The notes below the pieces were generated by a model that had not been told where the DNA came from, did not search any database, and saw only the letters and a program-made list of their open reading frames with translations. The position numbers and the translations under genes were made by a program. Below, piece by piece: positions 5,608 to 11,164 of a DNA stretch of 21,123 bases. Origin of the DNA: a virus. Where the stretch lies: IMG/VR virus record IMGVR_UViG_3300027906_000182, positions 1-21,123 of that record. One strand, written 5' to 3'. Position 1 is the first letter of the stretch. Every line of letters begins with the position of its first letter.

Positions 5608-6198
5608 TTACTTGAGTAGCCCTGAGTATAGGGATGAGACCTCCGACTCGGTACTAGTCATACTAGACTGAGGCTGAGATCCAGCCGAGCGAAAAGCACA
5701 GAACCAAGGAGACACCACAGAAGATGAATCCCTGTAACTGTTAGACGCACGACCAAACTCCATTGGCACTTTACCAACAACAACCCCCAACAGAACTTTG
5801 AGGAACTGAAGGCGATCATCATCGTCAAGACCAATTAGCTTACACTTCTTCTCCCAATCCCTTCCAGTCTTTAGTTCTACCACAGGCAGAAATAAAGTTC
5901 CGTAAGGGTCGAAAGGAGCCCCATCAGCCTGATGGTGAACTTGATTACCAAAAGTAATCCCACCATTAGCTGTTGGTCGCTCATAACGAACACAGGATTG
6001 AAGAAATGACTTCATATCAACAACTTGATCTGAAGTACTCGCTACAAATGCTTCACTGTTCCATAAGAAACTCTCAGCAGGCTTAGTCACCTGCTTCTTA
6101 GCTTTCCTCATATGAAGAGTGTAGAATTTGGGAGTCATCCCTATTGAAGGACTTGTTTTGAGAGCGATGTCCTTAAGTTGCTCAAGAGAATTGACCAT
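5608..6198 (-). CDS. Hypothetical protein, 196 aa
   Basis: I do not recognise this protein. The N-terminal part is mixed and basic (LHMRKAKKQVTKP). A central glycine-rich segment (ANGGITFGNQVHHQADGAPF) and a hydrophobic stretch (LPVVELKTG, FLKVLLGVVVGKV) follow. The last 40 residues are serine-rich and probably disordered. I place the start at 6198, because AAAGGA precedes that ATG and sits between it and the ATG at 6222. Base use is visibly richer in G and C than in neighbouring genes. It stands alone between two terminators with a structured leader, which suggests separately regulated or high-level expression. An abundant DNA-binding or host-interaction protein is possible, without direct support. 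Confidence 0.65.
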   Translation of the reverse strand: MVNSLEQLKDIALKTSPSIGMTPKFYTLHMRKAKKQVTKPAESFLWNSEAFVASTSDQVVDMKSFLQSCVRYERPTANGGITFGNQVHHQADGAPFDPYGTLFLPVVELKTGRDWEKKCKLIGLDDDDRLQFLKVLLGVVVGKVPMEFGRASNSYRDSSSVVSPWFCAFRSAGSQPQSSMTSTESEVSSLYSGLLK

Positions 6199-6260
6199 AA
6201 TGGTAAATTCCTTTCTGGGCAATAGCCCACTGAGGAGCCTGCTTAAGTGCAGGATCTCCT
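6199..6260 (-). promoter_or_regulatory. Structured leader of the 196-aa gene
   Basis: Reading leftwards, two hairpins precede the ribosome site: CCTGC/GCAGG inside a GGAG/CTCC pair, and GGGC-TATT-GCCC. Both lie in the 62 bases between the upstream terminator and the ATG. The second would sit just before AAAGGA and could influence translation or mRNA stability. Confidence 0.4.
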
Positions 6261-6293
6261 AAAAAAAAATAGGGGAGCCATTACAGCTCCCCT
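6261..6293 (-). terminator. Rho-independent terminator after the 99-aa gene
   Basis: AGGGGAGC (6271-6278) pairs perfectly with GCTCCCCT (6286-6293). Nine T follow leftwards after one A. The stop codon of the 99-aa gene is at 6299. Confidence 0.9.
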
Positions 6294-6298
6294 CGGAA

Positions 6299-6598
6299 TT
6301 AGTTATCGTTAACAACAGAAGGCTTATCATAAAGATGAGGATTAAGAGCATTACTTATCTCTTTAGCAGTTATTAAATCCTGTTTCTTAACAGCCTTAAT
6401 TGAATCGTTTAACTCCTTAACAGACTTAGCATCAAGGAAAATCACAATCTCCCCAGTTGGTTCATCTGTCTCGCTGTCAAACACTTCATGATCAGGGTCT
6501 GTTAACAAGCGTTGTATATGAGTCAAGAGACGATTCCTCTTAATCATATTGCTTGTATTTTGAAAGCCTGCTCTGTTATATTTGATAATCTTCGTCAT
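6299..6598 (-). CDS. Hypothetical protein, 99 aa
   Basis: I do not recognise this protein. A basic N-terminus (MTKIIKYNRAGF, MIKRNRLLTHIQRLL) is followed by an acidic strand region (SETDEPTGEIVIFLDAKS) and a helical C-terminal half. The start is set at 6598, which has AACAGGAGAT upstream; a longer frame to 6652 would read through a terminator stem and has no ribosome site. The leader shares a 16-base motif with that of the next gene upstream (6676-7041), suggesting common control. Confidence 0.65.
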   Translation of the reverse strand: MTKIIKYNRAGFQNTSNMIKRNRLLTHIQRLLTDPDHEVFDSETDEPTGEIVIFLDAKSVKELNDSIKAVKKQDLITAKEISNALNPHLYDKPSVVNDN

Positions 6599-6603
6599 AA
6601 CAT

Positions 6604-6619
6604 ATCTCCTGTTATTGCA
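6604..6619 (-). promoter_or_regulatory. Conserved leader motif, copy 1
   Basis: Read leftwards this is TGCAATAACAGGAGAT, differing by one base from the motif at 7048-7063. It contains the ribosome site of the 99-aa gene and extends well upstream of it, so more than the Shine-Dalgarno is conserved. Confidence 0.5.
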
Positions 6620-6632
6620 AGTTAAAATTCCT

Positions 6633-6668
6633 AAAAAAATAAAGGGAGCCATTTCTGACTCCCTTTAT
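6633..6668 (-). terminator. Rho-independent terminator after the 121-aa gene
   Basis: AAAGGGAG (6641-6648) pairs with CTCCCTTT (6659-6666), extended by A/T pairs. Seven T follow leftwards. The stop codon is at 6676. Confidence 0.85.
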
Positions 6669-6675
6669 TCAACCT

Positions 6676-7041
6676 TTATTCTTTTTGAGCCTTAAGCTTA
6701 TCTAAAAGCCTAATTAGCTCTCTCATCTGAGGGTCTCGATTAAAGATACGAGTTGACCTCGCACTCATCTTATCCTCATAATCCTTGCTGAAAAGAGTAT
6801 ACAAATCACGAGTGTGTGGATGTTCCTTCTTTACAATCTTCTGGATCACCTTTATTATATTATGAAGACAAAACTGATGCATATCTCGTTCATAATGAAC
6901 ACAGTCATAATCACCGACATTAGCATCAGGTTTATCTGCTCTATCCTTTGCAGCATAGACAACCGTATTCAGGTGTTCTAGCTCTTGGACTAGCTTAACT
7001 AATAAAGAATGAGAGTTAAAAGAATTATATTGCTTCGACAT
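6676..7041 (-). CDS. Hypothetical protein, 121 aa, first gene of the leftward arm
   Basis: I do not recognise this protein. It is basic and mostly helical, with SLLVKLVQELEHLNTVVYAAKDRADK near the N-terminus, several histidines and cysteines in the middle (DYDCVHYERDMHQFCLHNI), and a charged C-terminal helix (ELIRLLDKLKAQKE). The long open frame to 7233 is not credible before 7041: it would translate a terminator stem, while ATG 7041 has AACAGGAGAT at good spacing. As the first leftward gene beyond an attenuator-like leader, it may be an early host-takeover or regulatory protein. That is inference from position. Confidence 0.65.
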   Translation of the reverse strand: MSKQYNSFNSHSLLVKLVQELEHLNTVVYAAKDRADKPDANVGDYDCVHYERDMHQFCLHNIIKVIQKIVKKEHPHTRDLYTLFSKDYEDKMSARSTRIFNRDPQMRELIRLLDKLKAQKE

Positions 7042-7047
7042 AACAAA

Positions 7048-7063
7048 ATCTCCTGTTATCGCA
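7048..7063 (-). promoter_or_regulatory. Conserved leader motif, copy 2
   Basis: Read leftwards this is TGCGATAACAGGAGAT, the counterpart of 6604-6619. It includes the ribosome site for the 121-aa gene starting at 7041. Confidence 0.5.
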
Positions 7064-7075
7064 GTTGGTTGTTTT

Positions 7076-7108
7076 AAAAAAAGCCCCCTCGGTCGCAAGA
7101 CCAAGGGG
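7076..7108 (-). terminator. Intrinsic terminator in the leader of the leftward arm (attenuator-like)
   Basis: A 10-bp stem (7085-7094 with 7099-7108, one G-U in minus RNA) and a tetraloop are followed leftwards by C and seven T. No minus-strand gene lies upstream of it before the divergent terminase gene. It therefore sits between any leftward promoter in 7110-7274 and the first gene, and would act as an attenuator or early/late switch. Confidence 0.75.
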
Positions 7109-7197
7109 AAGTTTGGGAGAAAACTAGAGAGGGAGGAAGAGAGGTGTCCACACAAGGGGAGAGAGGGGAAGAGGGGGTGCGAAACTTGAGAGAGGTA
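7107..7197 (+). other. Purine-rich strand-asymmetric tract in the divergent region
   Basis: The plus strand here is dominated by G and A (runs such as GAGAGGGAGGAAGAGAGG and GGGGAGAGAGGGGAAG), broken only briefly. Leftward RNA would be C/U-rich and poorly structured, and rightward RNA GA-rich. No gene is supported in it. Candidate roles are a packaging-initiation site beside the terminase gene, a Rho or protein loading site in the leftward leader, or a triplex-forming element. Confidence 0.5.
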
Positions 7198-7238
7198 CAT
7201 CATCCTCGGCACATCTTTTTTATATACAAACAAAGGAT

Positions 7239-7255
7239 AACACCCCCTTATAGGA
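7239..7255 (+). promoter_or_regulatory. Candidate phage promoter motif, copy 2 (before terminase)
   Basis: AACACCCCCTTATAGGA lies 20 bases before the terminase ATG and repeats the minus-strand motif at 2802-2816, with two extra C. The CTTATAGGA end resembles a T7-family RNA polymerase start region. No convincing sigma-70 -35/-10 pair is seen near it. Confidence 0.45.
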
Positions 7256-7274
7256 AATTTAGAGGACAGCCGAT

Positions 7275-8900
7275 ATGAAGAATAAAAGAAAATTAGAATT
7301 GGCTAAAGAAATACATAAAAGGAAAAAGACTATTGCTTACAAAGAAGACTTTGAACTCTTTTCAAGAGAGCAGTTGTCTATCATTACCAAGAACGCAAGT
7401 GAAGGGTTTGTACCTTTTACGTTTAATGAAGCCCAAAAAAGAATCAACAAACAACTTGAAGAACAGAGAAATAAGACAGGGAAGGTCAGAGCTATTATTC
7501 TAAAAGCCAGACAACAAGGAATCAGTACTTACTGTGCTGCAAGGGTTTTTTGGAAAACTTTTTATACTCCTTTTACTAGGTCGGTTGTTATGGCACACGA
7601 CAGTGCAACTAGTGATGCCCTCTTTAATATGTCCAGAAATATAATTGACAATATGGAGGAACCACCTCTATTACAAAAGAGTAATGCAAAGGAGATATTA
7701 TTTGAGCACAATAAATCAGGCTACAGACTTTATACAGCTGGTTCAAAAGAAGCTGGGAGAGGAACAACTCCAACTATTGCTCACCTATCGGAGGTCGCAT
7801 TCTGGCAGTTCGATGAGCAAATATTGGCAGGACTTTTCCAAGGCATTAGCCAAGAAGAAGGAACAGAAATAATTTTAGAGAGTACAGCAAATGGTGCAAG
7901 TGGAGAATTTTACAGGCTCTTTCAGGGAGCTGTTCGAGGTGAAAATGAATATATACCCATTTTTCTACCTTGGTTTGTAACTCCAGAATACACTAGAAAG
8001 GCTCCAGAAGTATTTGAATTATCAGAACACGAAGAAGAACTGGTAGAAAAATATGATTTGACCAATGATCAGCTGTACTGGAGAAGACTTAAAATAGGCG
8101 AGTCAGGGGAACGAAAGTTTGTTCAAGAGTACCCCAGCACTGCAGAAGAAGCATTTTTGGTGACTGGTAACAGTGTATTCGATCAAGAGACTCTTTTGTC
8201 TATCAAAACTACCATTCCAGAATATTTGAGAAGGTATGACGAAAACAGTAGTTACTTCGAAGATCACAAGGAAGGACACCTTGAAGTGTGGAAACCACCA
8301 TCCTTCGAGAATAAGTTTATAATAGGAGCAGACGTTGCCCTTGGAGTAGGTCAAGACTACTCTGCAGGAATAGTATTTAATCAGGACAGAGAGATTTGTG
8401 CTTTGTTCAGAGATAACTACACAGACCCCAGTGTATTTGGGGATATCTTATTTTATCTCGGCAGATACTACAATAATGCGTTACTTGCAGTAGAAAGTAA
8501 TAGTCTTGGTATAGCAACACTCAATAGACTAAAACAAATGAATTATGTGAATCTTTACTACCAGACTAAAGCTGCAAACCTTTTGCACGAAGAAGGTCAA
8601 AAACCAGGATTTCGCACAACGGTTTCTACGAAACCAATGATAATAGGTAATTTGAAGAGAGCGATAGAAGACAACGATGTAATGATTCCTTCAGAAACAA
8701 TACTACAAGAATTAAAAACTTATGTCTCTTTTGACAATGGTTCTACAGGAGCCATAGCAGGCAACTACGATGATACAGTCATTGCGTTAGCCATCGCACT
8801 AGAAGCATACAGAACACACCAACATAGATTGACAGATGATACTGTCTCTTGGAAAGAAAAAATAGGTCAAATACAGGAGGATCGAACACAATGGCTATGA
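7275..8900 (+). CDS. terL: Terminase large subunit
   Basis: This is the motor that cuts concatemeric phage DNA and pumps it into the prohead through the portal. The 541-aa length is normal. The ATPase half has a Walker A-type segment ILKARQQGIST (75-85), a Walker B-type IAHLSE (168-173) and the coupling motif LESTANG (201-207). The RNase H-like nuclease half shows IIGADVALG with D353, LLAVESNS with E407 and GNYDDTVIALA with D499/D500, the expected acidic metal ligands. AGAGGA precedes the ATG. It is the first gene of the rightward late arm, and its end overlaps the ribosome site and first codons of the next gene. Confidence 0.95.
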   Translation: MKNKRKLELAKEIHKRKKTIAYKEDFELFSREQLSIITKNASEGFVPFTFNEAQKRINKQLEEQRNKTGKVRAIILKARQQGISTYCAARVFWKTFYTPFTRSVVMAHDSATSDALFNMSRNIIDNMEEPPLLQKSNAKEILFEHNKSGYRLYTAGSKEAGRGTTPTIAHLSEVAFWQFDEQILAGLFQGISQEEGTEIILESTANGASGEFYRLFQGAVRGENEYIPIFLPWFVTPEYTRKAPEVFELSEHEEELVEKYDLTNDQLYWRRLKIGESGERKFVQEYPSTAEEAFLVTGNSVFDQETLLSIKTTIPEYLRRYDENSSYFEDHKEGHLEVWKPPSFENKFIIGADVALGVGQDYSAGIVFNQDREICALFRDNYTDPSVFGDILFYLGRYYNNALLAVESNSLGIATLNRLKQMNYVNLYYQTKAANLLHEEGQKPGFRTTVSTKPMIIGNLKRAIEDNDVMIPSETILQELKTYVSFDNGSTGAIAGNYDDTVIALAIALEAYRTHQHRLTDDTVSWKEKIGQIQEDRTQWL

Positions 8901-9262
8901 GCGAAAAGTCTTTGGAAAACCTCAAAACAATTAATTCTCCAGAAATGGCTGAAGAGTACAGATTAAAAGGTCTTGAGGTAAGAAGAAAAAATAAAGAAAA
9001 TAGAGAATTGGCTAAACAAACTATTATGGCAATGAAAGAAATGGGCGAAGATGCACCAGATGCTATCCAAGCACTTAACTATGTATTAGTTCAAGCTATG
9101 GAAAACAATGATCAAGAACAGATCGTAAAGGTTGCGAGCATACTGGCTGAGTATCAAGCACCTAAACTATCTAGACAAGATGTAACACAGACAAACTTAG
9201 ATGTCGCAGACCTATCAGACGAAGAATTAGAGCAGGAGTTAAAGTCCTTTGCTCTCAATTAA
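8891..9262 (+). CDS. Possible terminase small subunit, 123 aa
   Basis: A helical, charged protein translated from within the last codons of the terminase large gene. ATG 8891 has AGGAGG 10 bases upstream, so the 14-codon longer form from 8849 is rejected. Visible parts are an N-terminal LENLKTINSPEMAEEYR with RRKNKENRELAKQ, which could bind DNA, helices in the middle, a KLSRQDVTQT stretch, and an acidic DLSDEELEQELKSF end. Short helical DNA-binding proteins next to terL that end in DEEL-type tails are often small terminase subunits that recognise the packaging site. Finding it after terL instead of before is less common, so the call is tentative. Confidence 0.5.
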   Translation: MAMSEKSLENLKTINSPEMAEEYRLKGLEVRRKNKENRELAKQTIMAMKEMGEDAPDAIQALNYVLVQAMENNDQEQIVKVASILAEYQAPKLSRQDVTQTNLDVADLSDEELEQELKSFALN

Positions 9263-9283
9263 TACCATTGTCCTCACTTTGTC

Positions 9284-9310
9284 TGGGCTGCAAAGGGTAT
9301 AAAAAGCCCA
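9284..9310 (+). other. Weak hairpin in the short gap before the 139-aa gene
   Basis: TGGGCT (9284-9289) pairs with AGCCCA (9305-9310) around a 15-base loop. No T-tract follows, so it is not a terminator. It could be an mRNA processing or stability element. Confidence 0.3.
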
Positions 9311-9326
9311 CCTCAAGGAGATTATT

Positions 9327-9746
9327 ATGAACGAAGAAGAATATAAAGATATATTAAAAAAAATGTATAGTGATATACAAAAAAGACAAGGTTCTTATGG
9401 AATTACTCCTGATGATATGAGAGACGTTGGTGTAAGATCAGGACTTTTTGAAATTAAAAAAGATACTATGGAAAATGCTTATGGGTCAAAACCTAATGCT
9501 GAAGCTGTTTTTAAAAATACACAAGATAAATATAGAAAATTAATGGATGAAAAAAAAATTAGAGACTCTTATTTTAAAAAGGAATATATGAAAAATTTAT
9601 TTAAACTTGGAAAATTTGCTGGTGGACCACTTGCATTGCTTGGAATAAAAGAATATCTTACAGGAGATTCATTAAATCCTTATGATGCTCGAAACGAATT
9701 ATTCAGAATGTCTGAAGCTAACAGAGGACCATTATCAGTGAGGTAA
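9327..9746 (+). CDS. Hypothetical protein, 139 aa
   Basis: I do not recognise this protein. It is lysine-rich and polar for about 90 residues, then carries one moderately hydrophobic stretch (FAGGPLALLGIKEYL) and a polar end. Codon use is extremely A/T-rich compared with the terminase and portal genes, as in the next gene and the 371-aa gene. AAGGAG lies before the ATG. The location between packaging and portal genes is compatible with a virion internal protein or a later-acquired gene. Confidence 0.65.
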   Translation: MNEEEYKDILKKMYSDIQKRQGSYGITPDDMRDVGVRSGLFEIKKDTMENAYGSKPNAEAVFKNTQDKYRKLMDEKKIRDSYFKKEYMKNLFKLGKFAGGPLALLGIKEYLTGDSLNPYDARNELFRMSEANRGPLSVR

Positions 9747-9755
9747 AATAAGATT

Positions 9756-10073
9756 ATGGAAAAAGTAGGTACTAAAACTGATTTGATGACTCAATTTAGA
9801 AGACCTGTGTATGTAACTCCTTGGGGTGAATTAGTATCAGAGAAATCTAATACGATGAGAGTGGATGATAAATGGTTAAATATACCTTCTATACACGGAG
9901 GATATCGATACAAAGAACCTGAATTATATAGAATGCTTATGGATGGAAAAATAAAACCTACTTCCTTTCACGAAACACACATAGATGCTATAAATGCTGC
10001 AAAGGAAAGAAGTAAAAAGTTAATGAGGCTACCACTGGGGTATGGACCTCTATCAATGTTTGGAGGACGTTAA
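9756..10073 (+). CDS. Hypothetical protein, 105 aa, phage-type small domain
   Basis: The layout TPWGELVSEKSNTMRVDDKW, NIPSIHGGYRYKEPELYRML, GKIKPTSFHETHIDAINAAKERSKKL recalls a small domain I have seen in phage proteins, often inside large internal virion proteins. In that domain a nutrient-like 'IPSI..G..Y.E.EL' strand-helix is followed by 'I.PTS.H....DAI.AA..RSK'. The recollection is a pattern and names no function. Here it stands alone. Composition is AT-rich. The stop overlaps the ATG of the 39-aa frame (TAATG). Confidence 0.6.
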   Translation: MEKVGTKTDLMTQFRRPVYVTPWGELVSEKSNTMRVDDKWLNIPSIHGGYRYKEPELYRMLMDGKIKPTSFHETHIDAINAAKERSKKLMRLPLGYGPLSMFGGR

Positions 10074-10192
10074 TGTTTATTATATACTATATGAAGAGTA
10101 TACTTTCTAGTTGGATAGAAGGGTTGCTCAGGAGTTGGGAATGGCTAAAGACGATCTTCAGGAAATTAATACCCAAAAGAAGTTCCAAGTAA
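10073..10192 (+). CDS. Small cationic amphipathic peptide, 39 aa
   Basis: The frame starts with its A shared with the previous stop (TAATG) and has GGAGG 6-7 bases upstream. It encodes MFIIYYMKSILSSWIEGLL followed by a tryptophan/arginine/lysine-rich segment ending KRSSK. The N-terminal half could be a membrane helix or amphipathic helix, and the C-terminal half is strongly basic. It overlaps the start of the EF-hand gene in another frame. Such a peptide could be a small holin-like or membrane-active protein; this is a guess from composition and position next to other envelope proteins. Confidence 0.45.
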   Translation: MFIIYYMKSILSSWIEGLLRSWEWLKTIFRKLIPKRSSK

Positions 10193-10482
10193 AATCAAAA
10201 TTTGAGGAATACGATGAGGATGGTGACGGAGTCATCAGTGACGATGAATTGAAACACACGAAAGAAATAAAAGTAACAGAATCAACTTTGAGAAAAGAAC
10301 TGGCTCAGCTTAGAATGGCTAGGTATACTTTGATAGCTATGGGAGCTTTTACTTTGGCTATGTTCTTTATAGAAATAGAAAGGGTAGAAGCACTTGCAGA
10401 CATAAGTAATTTATTCTATTTGAGTGGAGCAGGAATAGTTGGTGCGTATATGGGGATGAGTGCATGGATGTCAAAAAGATAA
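10141..10482 (+). CDS. EF-hand protein with two membrane segments, 113 aa
   Basis: Residues 25-36 form a textbook EF-hand calcium loop, DEDGDGVISDDE, with every ligand position (1, 3, 5, 12), Gly6 and Ile8 in place. A charged helix follows, then two membrane spans at about 62-79 and 88-110, and a short basic end. The loop is single, where classical EF-hands are paired. ATG 10141 (CAGGAG 6 bases upstream) is preferred over a TTG at 10111 without a ribosome site. It overlaps the peptide gene before it and the coiled-coil gene after it. A two-TM membrane protein in a cluster with a lipoprotein suggests a holin or envelope-signalling role. The calcium site is well supported; the function is not. 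Confidence 0.65.
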   Translation: MAKDDLQEINTQKKFQVKSKFEEYDEDGDGVISDDELKHTKEIKVTESTLRKELAQLRMARYTLIAMGAFTLAMFFIEIERVEALADISNLFYLSGAGIVGAYMGMSAWMSKR

Positions 10483-10643
10483 AAGCAAATGGTTGGGATA
10501 ACCACGAAGATAGTTTTGAAGAGACTATCAGAAGAGAAATGCTACACTTCAAAAAAGAAAATGAGATTCTCAGAGAAGACATTAAACAATTAACAGAAAG
10601 TTACTATAAATTATTAAAGAGGAAAGAATGCGAGTGCGAATAA
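10464..10643 (+). CDS. Small coiled-coil protein, 59 aa
   Basis: This frame encodes a short charged protein. After a polar start (MDVKKIKANGWDNHED) a continuous helix with heptad-type spacing (EMLHFKKENEILREDIKQL) runs nearly to the CECE end. It overlaps the EF-hand gene by 19 bases and the lipoprotein gene by 16, each in a different frame, which is typical of real phage overlaps. No membrane segment is present, so it is not an obvious i-spanin, although it precedes a lipoprotein gene. The function is unknown. Confidence 0.55.
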   Translation: MDVKKIKANGWDNHEDSFEETIRREMLHFKKENEILREDIKQLTESYYKLLKRKECECE

Positions 10644-10828
10644 TACTATTACTATTTATTCTGTCTTCCTGTTCTTATTTACCAGAACCATTAAATGACC
10701 CCTACATTTCTACCTTTGGTAAGAAGTGTAATGAAGAAACTTGGAGTTATATTTGGATTTATAAACGAGGACAAGACTTGACAGCATCAGAAGAACAATG
10801 TAAAATACCGATAAGGAGAGACAAATGA
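10628..10828 (+). CDS. Small predicted lipoprotein, 66 aa
   Basis: The N-terminus MRVRIILLLFILSSC is a lipoprotein signal peptide, with two arginines, a hydrophobic core and a lipobox L-S-S-C, so Cys15 would be lipidated and the remaining ~50 residues anchored in the envelope. The mature part has two further cysteines that could form a disulfide. A short lipoprotein in a phage late operon can be an outer-membrane spanin (Rz1-like) or a superinfection-exclusion lipoprotein. The mature part is not proline-rich as Rz1 usually is. Its stop overlaps the next ATG (ATGA). Confidence 0.65.
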   Translation: MRVRIILLLFILSSCSYLPEPLNDPYISTFGKKCNEETWSYIWIYKRGQDLTASEEQCKIPIRRDK

Positions 10829-11145
10829 GAATACTTATACTATTAATGACACTATTACCTTTCACAGCTACAGCAGGAATGCTTGGGCTAGACTCAAAGG
10901 TAGAAGGTACTTATAATTTAGAAACAAATAAGGACACCTTGACAGGTGAAATAGGTAAGACAATCGAAGCATATGGATTATCTATAACTAGTGATGTTGA
11001 TTTTGACATCTTAGAATTTGAATATGGTGGTTTAGATTTTAAATCAGCTTACAATATTGGGTCTATCGAAGTCTATGCCAAATCAGGTCTTGATACAGAC
11101 TGGGAAATGGAAGATATTGTAGTAGGTTTTTCAGCAAAGTTCTAA
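10825..11145 (+). CDS. Small exported beta-rich protein, OmpA/porin-like end
   Basis: A clear Sec signal peptide (MRILILLMTLLPFTATA, cleavage probably after TATA or TATAG) is followed by about 88 residues with alternating hydrophobic strands: KVEGTYNLET, LSITSDVDFDI, SAYNIGSIEVYAKSG and a final IVVGFSAKF. A terminal phenylalanine after alternating residues is the classic recognition signal of outer-membrane beta-barrel proteins. The length would give only about half a typical barrel, so it may oligomerise or be periplasmic. It is coupled to the lipoprotein gene by a 4-base overlap. It may modify the host surface, for example by exclusion or lysis; the role is inferred. Confidence 0.55.
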   Translation: MRILILLMTLLPFTATAGMLGLDSKVEGTYNLETNKDTLTGEIGKTIEAYGLSITSDVDFDILEFEYGGLDFKSAYNIGSIEVYAKSGLDTDWEMEDIVVGFSAKF

Positions 11146-11164
11146 ATAAATAAAGGGGTGGTTT

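Noticed and set aside
7042-7233. N-terminal extension of the 121-aa gene
   Set aside because: It would translate the attenuator stem and a pyrimidine-rich leader; ATG 7041 has a proper ribosome site.
8849-8890. Longer start for the possible small terminase subunit
   Set aside because: There is no ribosome site at 8849, whereas AGGAGG lies at the right distance from ATG 8891.
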